Below are positions 7,893-15,777 of a DNA stretch of 37,020 nucleotides, piece by piece (the first letter of the stretch is position 1; every line of letters begins with the position of its first letter). The notes below the pieces were generated by a model. The model was not told where the DNA came from and made no database searches. It saw nothing but the letters and a program-made list of their open reading frames with translations. The DNA comes from a virus. The stretch is from the IMG/VR virus record IMGVR_UViG_3300025286_000053, positions 1 to 37,020 of that record. One strand, 5' to 3'. The translations under genes and the position numbers were made by a program.

Positions 7893-8910
7893 TATTTTTG
7901 GAGTTGTCGGTGAAGATGTGAGGGCGTCTGATATCCTGCAGCAAATACAAGCCGAGGGCGGCGATTCTGTAGAGGTGGTTATTATGTCACCTGGAGGGTC
8001 AGTCATTGAGGGGTTAGCAATCTATGACGCTTTGAGAGCAACGGGCAAAACAATTATCACTAAAGCTATGGGCCAAGCTGCCTCAATTGCGTCTATTATT
8101 TTTATGGCTGGCGATGTCCGTGAAGTGGCCGACAATGCCGAGATTATGATACATAATGCTTGGGGTGTGGTTGCTGGCAATAAGCACCAGTTGGGCGAGG
8201 CTATGGAGCGTATGAATGAAATTGATAATAGGTTGATCAATGTCTATGTTGACCGCGCCGGAATGCCCGCAGAGGATGTAAGGGCGATGCTTGATGATGA
8301 AACTTTTATGTCAGCGGATGAGGCCATATCTAAGGGCTTTGCAACTGATAAAATCAACGCAATGGCACTAGTGGCCATGTATAACAAAAAAGAGGAGCCT
8401 ATAAACATGGCTGACGATAAACAGGCTGAGGAAATCAGCGAAAAAGAACAGGGCTTGTTTGCTAGATTTACAGCATGGCTCAAGAATGAAAATCCTACTG
8501 AAGAAGCAGAAACTGTTTCTAAAGAAGAGTATGACGCACTTAGAGTAGAGCTTGATTTACTTAAGTCTGCCGAGTCTGATAGACTCGAGGCTGAGGCATT
8601 GTCACTTGCCGAGGAAAAGGCAGAAGATGCGGAGCAGCAGGATAAAAACACATTACTTTTCCAGGCGATGCAGGATAATAAAATCCTCCTGGCCGATGCC
8701 ATTAAACTATCTAAAAAACCACTAGATGAAGTAGTCAGCTTCGTTGCTGAGTTGGGTAAAAATGCTACTAAGCGTGGAAATGCGGGCGAGCCTGAGGGCG
8801 AAGTTACAAATTCTATGTATGAAGAGTATCAGACCCTGCAAGGCGCGGACCGTGTGGCTTTTTTCAATGAAAACAGAGAAGAAATAATCAAACAAGCTAA
8901 GGAGTCATAA
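7885..8910 (+). CDS. ClpP-type head maturation protease fused to scaffold
   Basis: 341 residues. The first 165 are a ClpP-like (S14) serine protease: MSPGGSV strand, nucleophile S67 in GQAASIAS, H90 in MIHNAWG, and an acid in the LDDETFMSADEA segment. This type cleaves scaffold and head proteins during prohead maturation. Residues 175-341 are acidic, Glu/Ala-rich and coiled-coil-like, as expected for a scaffold. An internal ATG with a strong Shine-Dalgarno sequence at codon 175 suggests separate scaffold synthesis (see nested entry). The gene sits between portal and major capsid gene, the usual order, and overlaps the portal stop by 8 bases. Confidence 0.87.
   Translation: MINIFGVVGEDVRASDILQQIQAEGGDSVEVVIMSPGGSVIEGLAIYDALRATGKTIITKAMGQAASIASIIFMAGDVREVADNAEIMIHNAWGVVAGNKHQLGEAMERMNEIDNRLINVYVDRAGMPAEDVRAMLDDETFMSADEAISKGFATDKINAMALVAMYNKKEEPINMADDKQAEEISEKEQGLFARFTAWLKNENPTEEAETVSKEEYDALRVELDLLKSAESDRLEAEALSLAEEKAEDAEQQDKNTLLFQAMQDNKILLADAIKLSKKPLDEVVSFVAELGKNATKRGNAGEPEGEVTNSMYEEYQTLQGADRVAFFNENREEIIKQAKES
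8407..8910 (+). CDS. Nested in-frame scaffolding protein (internal start)
   Basis: ATG 8407 lies in frame inside the protease gene and is preceded by AGAGGAG at 8391-8397 with 9-bp spacing, the strongest ribosome binding site in the area. It would give a 167-residue acidic coiled-coil protein beginning MADDKQAEEISEKEQG. This mirrors lambda C/Nu3, where the scaffold is made from an internal start in the protease gene. The site is plain in the sequence; use as scaffold is inferred from the lambda-type precedent and the composition. Confidence 0.65.
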   Translation: MADDKQAEEISEKEQGLFARFTAWLKNENPTEEAETVSKEEYDALRVELDLLKSAESDRLEAEALSLAEEKAEDAEQQDKNTLLFQAMQDNKILLADAIKLSKKPLDEVVSFVAELGKNATKRGNAGEPEGEVTNSMYEEYQTLQGADRVAFFNENREEIIKQAKES

Positions 8911-8912
8911 AA

Positions 8913-9821
8913 ATGGCCTCAACTACTGCAAACCTAGACATTAACATCTTGGCGGACATCTGCCTTGGTGCTCTAATGATCAAACTTGACGAAATGTCCG
9001 CTTTTGCTTTCGGCGTTCGCTCAAACGTTAACCTTAATGATAGCGTAAAAGTACTTGTAGAATCTTATACCAAGGATGCTGCAGCCTGGAACGTTTCCTC
9101 CAATAACTATGAGACTTCAGATGATGACGTCACCACTGGTGTGGACATCACCCTAGATCAAAAAATTAAGAAGACTGCTTTCGTTGAAGAAGACGATTTC
9201 AGTAAAATTGATATCAGTAAAAAGCTTACGGGCCTTGGTCACTCTTGTGCTTATCAGATGCTGCTTGCTAATTACGATACACTGATTGCCGCTTCCTATA
9301 CAGAAACAGAGGAAGTTGTTGGCGCTGCATCAACTTTCGACTGGGATGCTGTTGTTGACCTTGAAGTCGTTGCTGATGATGCTGAATTTGGCATGAATCG
9401 CTACATGGTTGTAGCTAATACCTACATGGCCAACCTTAAGAAAGATGGTATCCTTGTCGCTAACAAAGCAGCCAATGTTGATCCGGGTCTATCTGCTAAC
9501 CGCTTTGATATCATAGGCGGATTTAACAGCATGGGTTCAACTGTTATTAAGAATATCTCTGGTACTGCCTCTACTGAGAATCTGGTTGGTTTTATTACTG
9601 ATGGTTCCGCAATGGGCGTTGGCCTTGGCACTCCAGCCTTCACTGGTTCAAGTGATGGTGGTGTTGAAGTTGCCACTTCTATTGATCCTAAGACAGGAAT
9701 TGGCATCCAGCTCCGTAGACACTATAGCCGTCCAACTGGCCGCTGGTATCTCAATGCAGTAATCCTTTATGGGACTGCCGTTGTTAGATCTGGTTCACTT
9801 GTTAGACTTGTATCTGCTTAA
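8913..9821 (+). CDS. Major capsid protein
   Basis: 302 residues, with AAGGAG at 8899-8904 8 bp before the ATG and the gene placed directly after the protease-scaffold gene. The protein has the usual traits of a major head subunit: even composition, few cysteines, a mid-protein region with NRYMVVANTYMANLKKD (the P-domain helix and strand pattern), and a C-terminal TGIGIQLRRHYSRPTGRWYLNAVILYG segment. Codon use is clearly optimised (many C-ending codons, a long stretch without rare codons), consistent with high expression. The HK97 fold is assumed, not visible. Confidence 0.83.
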   Translation: MASTTANLDINILADICLGALMIKLDEMSAFAFGVRSNVNLNDSVKVLVESYTKDAAAWNVSSNNYETSDDDVTTGVDITLDQKIKKTAFVEEDDFSKIDISKKLTGLGHSCAYQMLLANYDTLIAASYTETEEVVGAASTFDWDAVVDLEVVADDAEFGMNRYMVVANTYMANLKKDGILVANKAANVDPGLSANRFDIIGGFNSMGSTVIKNISGTASTENLVGFITDGSAMGVGLGTPAFTGSSDGGVEVATSIDPKTGIGIQLRRHYSRPTGRWYLNAVILYGTAVVRSGSLVRLVSA

Positions 9822-9885
9822 TTAATTGCACCATAGGCGGGGAGATCGCTTCAAACCGTCTAATGGCTTAAAAAGGATTATAAAA

Positions 9886-10350
9886 ATGAGAAACGCAGTT
9901 GTTACAGCCAAAGACCCCAAAGAGGGTTGGCTCACCATGTATAACGGTGAAAACATTGCTGAGGCAAAAGCATGCTATAGAGGTCTTAAGCTTGACATGA
10001 AAGACTATCTTCAAATAAGTATCTTTTTGGCGCCGAATCAGAGACGAGTAAGCCGTCTTGGTCGGGTTTCTGAAGCAGAGCTCAAAGAGCAAGCGAAGAT
10101 TAAGCGCGAAAAGGAAAAGCACATTGCTAAGGAACTTAAGAAGAAGGCTGAAGCTAAAGCCAAGGCTGAAGAAGCGGCCGAGAAAGAAGCGGCTGAAGTT
10201 GCAAAAGCACATGTTGAAAGACGCGCCAAAGAAAAGAAAGAGCAGTTGAAAATGAAAGCAGCTAATGCGAAAGCCAAGGCTGATAAAGAAGCGGCCAAGC
10301 ATTCAGATATTGCTGATGCCGTGGTTGAGAGAATAAGTAAGAAAAAGTAA
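9886..10350 (+). CDS. Lys/Ala/Glu-rich coiled-coil protein after the capsid gene
   Basis: 154 residues. Residues 1-60 form a small domain (AKDPKEGWLTMYNGENIAEAKACYRGL), and residues about 65-145 are an almost uninterrupted K/A/E coiled coil. The frame is open to 9826, but ATG 9886 with AAGGA at 9873-9877 is the supported start. Its place between the capsid protein and DUF1320-like connector genes suggests a head-related protein such as a head fibre or an assembly factor; no family is recognised. Translation in other frames of this repetitive stretch is a composition artefact. Confidence 0.6.
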   Translation: MRNAVVTAKDPKEGWLTMYNGENIAEAKACYRGLKLDMKDYLQISIFLAPNQRRVSRLGRVSEAELKEQAKIKREKEKHIAKELKKKAEAKAKAEEAAEKEAAEVAKAHVERRAKEKKEQLKMKAANAKAKADKEAAKHSDIADAVVERISKKK

Positions 10351-10360
10351 AGGTTTATAG

Positions 10361-10828
10361 ATGGCATATATTACATTAGCGCAATCGAAGCAGATTTTAG
10401 GGATTGATCTCTATGCATCCGCCTATGATGATTTTACATCACCGGACACACCTAATGATACAACTCTTCAAGAAGATATTGATTATGTATCAGCGCAAAT
10501 TGATGCTGCCATTTTAAAAGCTTACAACAGTGTTGCTGAGGCTATCACAGGCACCGGCGCACTGGCTTTACTTAAGGGTTATGCTGAGGATTTAATTAAA
10601 TATAAGGCATACCGCCGTTTTGATGATGCTGAGGTGCCGCCGGTCGTAGTTGATCGTTACCGGGAAGTGTCCGACAAACTGGACAGGATAGCGGATGGTA
10701 TTGATTTCCTCCCTGGTGAGTCACAAGACCCATTAGGGGATGCGATAGTTTATTCATATAATTCAGCGGATGAAAACAGCACAAGTAATAGCACATTGTT
10801 TAAGCGGTCACAAATGAGGGGCTTTTAG
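10361..10828 (+). CDS. Head-tail connector, Mu gp36-like (DUF1320)
   Basis: 155 residues resembling the DUF1320/Mu gp36 family. The visible family pattern is an opening MAYITLAQSKQILG, an early acidic 'EDIDYVSAQIDAAILKAY' helix, 'AEDLIKYKAYRRF', then 'VPPVVVDRYREVSDKLDRIADG'. Proteins of this family form the adaptor ring beneath the portal. The stop overlaps the GTG of the next gene by one base. Order (portal, protease, capsid, gp36-like) agrees with a Mu-type head module. Confidence 0.72.
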   Translation: MAYITLAQSKQILGIDLYASAYDDFTSPDTPNDTTLQEDIDYVSAQIDAAILKAYNSVAEAITGTGALALLKGYAEDLIKYKAYRRFDDAEVPPVVVDRYREVSDKLDRIADGIDFLPGESQDPLGDAIVYSYNSADENSTSNSTLFKRSQMRGF

Positions 10829-11208
10829 TGGTTAAGTCCAATATATCAACGCAGGCTCGAAGGCTTAAGAAGATGGTCCAGCCGGATAAGGAGATCATCA
10901 CAGCAGCACGTCTCAAGAATTTAGCGCAGGCATATTTGCCTATTTTCGCTAATGCAACCCCAAAAGTTTCAGGGGAGGCCGCTGCTAGTCTTGAAGTTGT
11001 AGAGAAACGGGACGCTAAAAATACTACTATCAGAATGCAGTGGGATAATGATTATATAGATGACGTTAATGCTGGCGATGGTGAAAATGCAGGATTTGCT
11101 GACCAGCAGTTTAATAGCGTTGCAAATAGAATAGATATCCAGGCTAAGAAAGAGATTGCCGACAGTTTTAAATTGGTGGGTAAAAAAAATAAACTCCCGG
11201 TGAGATAA
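10828..11208 (+). CDS. Head-tail joining / tail completion protein (gp10-like)
   Basis: 126 residues, GTG start sharing a base with the upstream stop. The basic, helical N-terminus (SNISTQARRLKKMVQP) followed by 'AYLPIFANATPKVSGEAAASLEVV' resembles the start of HK97 gp10-type neck proteins, which have a helix and then 'aP..tG.l..s' strands. The position between connector and tail terminator candidates supports the call. It overlaps the next ATG by one base (TAATG). Confidence 0.55.
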   Translation: MVKSNISTQARRLKKMVQPDKEIITAARLKNLAQAYLPIFANATPKVSGEAAASLEVVEKRDAKNTTIRMQWDNDYIDDVNAGDGENAGFADQQFNSVANRIDIQAKKEIADSFKLVGKKNKLPVR

Positions 11209-11699
11209 TGGCAAGTTTTAGAGCGGATTTAATTGATGGTATGTTGGCTGAAGAGTCTATATCTGACCATGTTGGAAAGAGGGTATACCCTATAATCTTC
11301 ATTTTTGAGGATATGAAAAACACCGCCGCAAACTCCCGGCAGTTTCCGCGCATTACTGTCGAACAGGTTACACGAGAAAAGGAAGACAATCTCAGCGAGT
11401 TTAGCTGTTTGGTAACAAGCACAATGCAGATATCATTATTTCATGAGGTGCATGTTAAGAGTTTAAAAAATAGAAGTGAGTCCAGAAAGTTGGCGGAACG
11501 CAATAAAATCAGAACATCATTGGATGAATTGTTTGATGCCGTTGAGACTTATTTGGAAGGTTTAAGAGTTACAACCGTGGGCGATCACTTTGTTAGACGC
11601 TCCCGGATTTCAAACAGTATTGAAGAAGAGTTTCAGATTGACCGGAACCGCACAATTTTAGCTAACCGGATAATCTACGAAGTTGTTTATAGTAAGTAA
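11208..11699 (+). CDS. Tail terminator protein (probable)
   Basis: 163 residues in the slot normally held by the tail terminator, which caps the polymerised tail tube. Visible features agree with that fold: an N-terminal helix, 'GKRVYPIIF', then 'FPRITVEQVTRE' and 'STMQISLFHE' strands, a long basic helix (SESRKLAERNKIRTSLDELFDA) and C-terminal strands. This is the DUF3168-like layout. There is no signature residue to prove it, so the assignment leans on order: connector, completion, terminator, tube. Confidence 0.55.
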   Translation: MASFRADLIDGMLAEESISDHVGKRVYPIIFIFEDMKNTAANSRQFPRITVEQVTREKEDNLSEFSCLVTSTMQISLFHEVHVKSLKNRSESRKLAERNKIRTSLDELFDAVETYLEGLRVTTVGDHFVRRSRISNSIEEEFQIDRNRTILANRIIYEVVYSK

Positions 11700-11718
11700 T
11701 AAAAAAGAGGTAAAATAA

Positions 11719-12138
11719 ATGTCAGCAACATCAATTGGCATAATCCCCGAGGGAAGCACACTAACACTTGATGCCTCCTCCGTGGGTGTAATTATCGGGT
11801 TCTCAATTCCTGGTAACGAGTACAAGGAGTTTAGAGTTGACGGCTTGGCCGATACTCGCGAACTATTCAAGAGATCATCTAAACAGGTTGGCCAGATTTT
11901 TGAATTTACAACCCGTTATGATTCTAAAACTAATGCAGTAGCGGATAATGACACTGGTGAGTTTGTCTTGACACTGCCAAAGCAGGATAGCGCATCAACA
12001 GCTCAAAATAGTTACACATTCGACGGTTATGTATTGAATGCTGGACCACTTGAGGGTGAGCAGGATCAGGCCGATGGTATCACACAGACTTTTACAATCC
12101 GTCTGGATGGTGAGATTACGGAAGTTGTAGAATCTTAA
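11719..12138 (+). CDS. Major tail tube protein
   Basis: 139 residues preceding the tail chaperone genes. The protein is short, acidic and beta-rich (GEFVLTLPKQDSAST, SYTFDGYVLNAGPLEGEQD, ITQTFTIRLDGEI), the pattern of tail tube subunits. An AAGAGGT lies upstream of ATG 11719. No sheath gene is present before it, which indicates a non-contractile tail. Short tube proteins of this kind form stacked hexamer rings around the tape measure. Confidence 0.72.
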   Translation: MSATSIGIIPEGSTLTLDASSVGVIIGFSIPGNEYKEFRVDGLADTRELFKRSSKQVGQIFEFTTRYDSKTNAVADNDTGEFVLTLPKQDSASTAQNSYTFDGYVLNAGPLEGEQDQADGITQTFTIRLDGEITEVVES

Positions 12139-12154
12139 TCTGGGGTATGGTGCA

Positions 12155-12433
12155 ATGTTAGATTTAAGAAAATATACAAGCCCAATAAAAACAATTAAGT
12201 TTGAAGAGGGTGAGGTCTATTTAAAAAAGATGTCAACGGCAGACGCTGACGAGTGTGAAGAGATTGAGGGCGTAGAGAGACCTATTGAAACTCTGCGCCG
12301 CTCCCTCTGCAAGAAAGATGGTAAACTTTGTAATTATAGTGTTGAAGAGTTAAAGGCCATGGATAATGACTTAATAACTTCAATCTATATCGAGGCTATT
12401 GATTTTAATAGACCTAAAAAAAAACTAGATTAA
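12155..12433 (+). CDS. Tail assembly chaperone (gpG-like), unshifted product
   Basis: 92 residues, acidic, directly between the tail tube and tape measure genes, the place of lambda gpG-type chaperones that coat the tape measure during tail assembly. Residues near the end encode RPKKKLD over a run of nine A. Most ribosomes would stop at TAA 12431-12433 and make this short form. Some should slip to the -1 frame (see the next entry). Family identity is by context plus the shift site. Confidence 0.75.
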   Translation: MLDLRKYTSPIKTIKFEEGEVYLKKMSTADADECEEIEGVERPIETLRRSLCKKDGKLCNYSVEELKAMDNDLITSIYIEAIDFNRPKKKLD

Positions 12434-12762
12434 CCGATTCGGACTTAATCTGGCATCATATAGCGAGAGAAATAGGCTGCACAGTAAAAGAGGCAAAATG
12501 TAGAATTGATAATGATGAGTTTCAAGATTATTTACTGTATTTTACTGAATGCCCTCCGCTACATGAGCAGATCACCGCAATGCTCGCCAATGTATGTTTT
12601 GCAATATGGGAAATTAACAGAAACTCAAAAACAAAAAAGACAAAGCCTTCAGATTGGATGATCAAATATAGAACAGACACCCAATCAGAAAAAGCAGAGA
12701 AGGCAACGAAACTTTTAAAAGCAACTCTTGGAGCTTTAGTAAATGGCAACAAAAAACGATAG
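12155..12762 (+). CDS. Tail assembly chaperone fusion (gpGT-like) by -1 frameshift
   Basis: Shifting -1 within the A-run at 12416-12424 continues translation as TRLTDSDLIWHHIAREIG and on to a stop at 12760-12762, giving about 202 residues (90 zero-frame plus 112 shifted). The shifted part has no ATG of its own near its start and is open exactly to the tape measure start (ATG 12743, overlapping 20 bases). The segment DEFQDYLLYF resembles the gpT-type domain, which recruits tail tube subunits. Lambda gpG/gpGT supplies the model. Slippage itself is inferred; the open frame, register and position are visible. Confidence 0.72.
12416..12424 (+). promoter_or_regulatory. -1 ribosomal frameshift slippery site (A9)
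   Basis: Nine consecutive A follow CCT, read in the zero frame as AAA-AAA-AAA before CTA-GAT-TAA. A homopolymer A run with two tandem AAA lysine codons in the P and A sites is a known efficient slip site in bacteria. The zero-frame stop lies 7 bases beyond the run. A stimulatory structure downstream is not obvious by eye. Confidence 0.7.
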
Positions 12763-14290
12763 AGTCGGCCTATTATCATGGGAGATGCAAATTAATGTTA
12801 AGGGCTTTGAGAATAAAATCAAAGACTCTGCCCAAAGCTTGCAAAAACTCGATAAGAAAGGCACTAAGGGACTTAAGCGGGTATCGAAGGGCTTTTCAAT
12901 GGCCTCGGTTGCTGCCGGCGTATTTGCTGTAAGCCTGACAAGGCTGGTCTCGGAATCCATAGCGGTTGCCACCGCATACGATAGAGTTGATAAGGCAATG
13001 AATACTGTCTTCGGAGATGAGGCAACGAGTCAAATGCAATTTGTTACTGACTTGTCTGATAAATTGGGCTTAAGTATAAGAAGCGCTTCTTTTGAATACG
13101 CTAAGTTATCTGCGGCGGCCAAGGGCACAATAATAGAGGGTAAAGGCGTTGAGGAGGTTTTTAAGGGCGTTTCAGAAGCCTCCACAGCATTAGGGCTTTC
13201 AACAGACGAGACCAGTGGCGCATTCCTGGCAATCAGTCAAATTATATCTAAAGGTAAGGTCCAGGCTGATGAGCTTAGGGGTCAATTAGGCGAGAGGATA
13301 CCTGGGGCATTTCAGATAGCAGCCCGAGCTATGAATATGACCACCATAGAACTCGACAAGTTTATGGAACAAGGAAAATTAACCTCAGATGAGTTTATTC
13401 CAAGGTTTGCCGAGCAACTTAGAAAGGAATTTGCCGGGGCGGCAACGGAGGCTGCGGATAGTATCACTGCAAACACCAACCGCATGAAAAATGCTTGGGA
13501 AGGGTCATTAAAGGGAATGGGTAAAGTTGCAGCCGATTTCTTCCCGTTGGTAACTAAAGGGCTTAATCAATTTAACGAGGGTGTCGAAGAGGCTTTTGCT
13601 CAGAGAAACAGATTGCTAGGTATTGGCGAGTTCGCACCGGGTGCGGACGATTATTTCGGAAAAGCAGCAACACGAGCTGAGATTGAAGCTAAGATGACTG
13701 AGAAGCAACGTGAACGGATGCGCTTAAATCTCATGACCAAAGAGGAACGTGAGGCGGAGGTAAAGGCAGCCAAACAATTACTAAAAGAAGAGAAAAACCT
13801 TAAAGGCCTCAAGTCCTTCTCTGAGCTTGGTGTTGGCTTGCAATATAAGCAGATTTCCGAAGATATAAGAAAGGAAGCCCGCTTAACTGCTAAAGAATAC
13901 GAAGCCCTACAGCCCGCGATTGAAAAGGCTTTAAAGGGTGGGGTTGAAAAAGGCGAGATAGTTAAGGAGGCTCAGGCAATGGCTCGACTCTTTGGCGATG
14001 AAATGAATAAGGGCGCAAAGGCCGACCTATCCATGCTTGACGATATTGATAAGGCGCAGAAAGGTATTGAGAGAGAGCAAGCCGAAGCAGCCAACAAAAG
14101 ACGCAGGGCAGAGATGGAGTTTCTAAAGAAGAAGATTGCTATGCAAGACCCGAGAAGATTTGCCCAGCGAGCCATGGCCGGAAGTATTGAAGAATATAAG
14201 ATTTTAATAGGTCAGGATAACACGGCGAAGAAATCAGAGCAACACCTTAACGCCATGAAGAAGCACTTGGTAAAACTGGAGTCTGTGTAA
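12743..14290 (+). CDS. Tape measure protein
   Basis: 515 residues. It sets tail length and probably enters the cell with the DNA. An Ala/Ser-rich hydrophobic segment (about residues 48-75) follows the charged N-terminus. The region 'AYDRVDKAMNTVFGDEATS...LGLSIRSASFEYAKLSAAAKGT' and 'SQIISKGKVQADELRGQLGERIPGAFQIAARAMNM' is the tape-measure core domain found in many siphoviruses. The C-terminal third is a charged coiled coil. By the usual rule of about 0.15 nm per residue the tail would be near 75-80 nm. The start overlaps the shifted chaperone frame, and its stop shares a base with the next ATG. Confidence 0.9.
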   Translation: MATKNDRVGLLSWEMQINVKGFENKIKDSAQSLQKLDKKGTKGLKRVSKGFSMASVAAGVFAVSLTRLVSESIAVATAYDRVDKAMNTVFGDEATSQMQFVTDLSDKLGLSIRSASFEYAKLSAAAKGTIIEGKGVEEVFKGVSEASTALGLSTDETSGAFLAISQIISKGKVQADELRGQLGERIPGAFQIAARAMNMTTIELDKFMEQGKLTSDEFIPRFAEQLRKEFAGAATEAADSITANTNRMKNAWEGSLKGMGKVAADFFPLVTKGLNQFNEGVEEAFAQRNRLLGIGEFAPGADDYFGKAATRAEIEAKMTEKQRERMRLNLMTKEEREAEVKAAKQLLKEEKNLKGLKSFSELGVGLQYKQISEDIRKEARLTAKEYEALQPAIEKALKGGVEKGEIVKEAQAMARLFGDEMNKGAKADLSMLDDIDKAQKGIEREQAEAANKRRRAEMEFLKKKIAMQDPRRFAQRAMAGSIEEYKILIGQDNTAKKSEQHLNAMKKHLVKLESV

Positions 14291-15195
14291 TGGCTATAAT
14301 ATCTATTGATTATCCACAAGATGAGTTAGAGGCAGAGCTCGGTAATACCATTCAAGTTCAATCAGAGGTTGCTGTAGTTGTTTTTGACACTCCTCCGGCG
14401 TCAGGCTTAGACGCTATAGCTCAGGCGGGTTTTTATCCTGGAATGCCTCATAGAATCATGCCATGGCTGGCAATAGAGGAAGGAAGCTTACAGTCTAAAA
14501 CTATTCACGGCGGTCATGAATGGGCTATCTCTGCCACTTATTCAATAGAGGGCGCAACGGCGTCAAAGGCTTCTACGGACACGTCAAGTTATAGAACGGA
14601 GGTAGTGCCTTTTAATTGGTCTTATCAGCGTGTTGTAACGGTCGATAAAGAATCCGGTGTCGCAATTGAGAATAGCGCAGGTGATCCATTTGACCCGCCA
14701 TTTATAGAAGTTGTGCCCAATATCGGTTGGCGTGTTACCATGAGAGAGACCTCAGCAAATATGAACCGGTGTTTTTCCGTTGGTAGTATTAATAATGCGA
14801 GTTTTCAGATGATCGGATTAACTATCCCTAAATATTGCGCACAATTAAGCAATTACACTCCGGTACCACAATATGATCAGTATGGGAATTTTTTCAGTCT
14901 TAACACCTACGAAGTAAAGTGGAACTTTGCTCTAAGTAAGGAAACGGGTGACAAAATAGGATTTAGACAAGAGGTATTAAACGCCGGTTACAATGCGTTA
15001 AGGACAGCAAACGACCTAACTACAAAAGCACGTAGATATATTAAGGGGGAGCCGTGTGTTACTCCGCAAAAGCTTAAGTCTGATGGAACTCCTGAACTTA
15101 CAGCGGCCGTTGACTATCTGCAATTCACCGTAAATGACTTGGTTGACTTCTCGGCCTTTGGTTTACCTTTACAGTATCCTAGCTCTCAGGTTTAA
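14290..15195 (+). CDS. Tail tip protein of unknown family
   Basis: 301 residues immediately after the tape measure (TAATG overlap), where distal tail or tail-hub proteins are encoded. The protein is beta-rich with aromatic segments (WKTS-free, but HRIMPWLAIEEG, VVPFNWSYQRVV, IEVVPNIGWRVTM). The paired pattern 'PPFIEVVPNIG...TYEVKWNFALSKETGDKIGF' suggests a structural beta domain. No enzymatic motif is seen. It may be equivalent to a distal tail protein, but I cannot name the family. Confidence 0.6.
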   Translation: MAIISIDYPQDELEAELGNTIQVQSEVAVVVFDTPPASGLDAIAQAGFYPGMPHRIMPWLAIEEGSLQSKTIHGGHEWAISATYSIEGATASKASTDTSSYRTEVVPFNWSYQRVVTVDKESGVAIENSAGDPFDPPFIEVVPNIGWRVTMRETSANMNRCFSVGSINNASFQMIGLTIPKYCAQLSNYTPVPQYDQYGNFFSLNTYEVKWNFALSKETGDKIGFRQEVLNAGYNALRTANDLTTKARRYIKGEPCVTPQKLKSDGTPELTAAVDYLQFTVNDLVDFSAFGLPLQYPSSQV

Positions 15196-15197
15196 CT

Positions 15198-15773
15198 ATG
15201 GGTAAGATATTAAAGGATAGCACCGCCAGGGATTTAATTACAACCATCCAGGCTGTTAAAGATATGGCGCCAGCGGCCTTCTCCAGTAAACCTCGGTCTG
15301 GAGCAATGTATATCATGTTAAAGCTTACAACAGAGATAGCCGGTAATAATGACCTCTGGAATTCTGAAGAGGCTCAATATAATACAAATACCAATGTTTG
15401 GGATGATATTGCAGATGGACGAGGAACTGATATTGACTTGCCGGTATTGGTTGAGGGTGGCGGCAGTGCGGGTGATATAGTAAGGGCTTTTCCATCTAGG
15501 GATACTGATGGGAACCCGTTATATATTGCTGCTCGTGGCGGTGGCGGTTCAATATCCACGGTTAAGATTACTGTAGTGACTAACGACAGCACTTACACGG
15601 GCCGGATAATTAACAACGACACAGATCAGGGTGAGATAACAGGCACCAATATTACAGTGAAGGCGCTCAGGCATAGTGACGGGGAGTTTCCGGTTAATAC
15701 AATCTTAGACTGTTATTATGACGCAGTGAATGACGTTTATTGCCCTGTCGGCTATAACTATTTTTACGGGTGA
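15198..15773 (+). CDS. Tail-associated protein of unknown function
   Basis: 191 residues starting two bases after the previous stop. The N-terminal 55 residues are helical; the middle is Gly/Asp-rich (ADGRGTDIDLPVLVEGGGSAGD, AARGGGGSIS), and the C-terminus is a beta domain ending in a Tyr-rich NDVYCPVGYNYFYG. The shape suggests a linker with a carbohydrate-like or spike-type C-terminal domain. Position between tail-tip and fibre genes supports a structural role. Confidence 0.55.
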   Translation: MGKILKDSTARDLITTIQAVKDMAPAAFSSKPRSGAMYIMLKLTTEIAGNNDLWNSEEAQYNTNTNVWDDIADGRGTDIDLPVLVEGGGSAGDIVRAFPSRDTDGNPLYIAARGGGGSISTVKITVVTNDSTYTGRIINNDTDQGEITGTNITVKALRHSDGEFPVNTILDCYYDAVNDVYCPVGYNYFYG

Positions 15774-15777
15774 ATAA

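Noticed and set aside
8244-8702. 152-codon reverse-strand frame opposite the protease-scaffold gene
   Set aside because: Ser/Ala-rich mirror of an Ala/Glu-rich coding strand, with no ribosome site and no neighbours on that strand.
9868-10367. Long reverse-strand frames opposite the Lys/Ala/Glu-rich gene
   Set aside because: Phe/Leu- or Ser/Ala-rich shadows of biased coding sequence, without any operon context.
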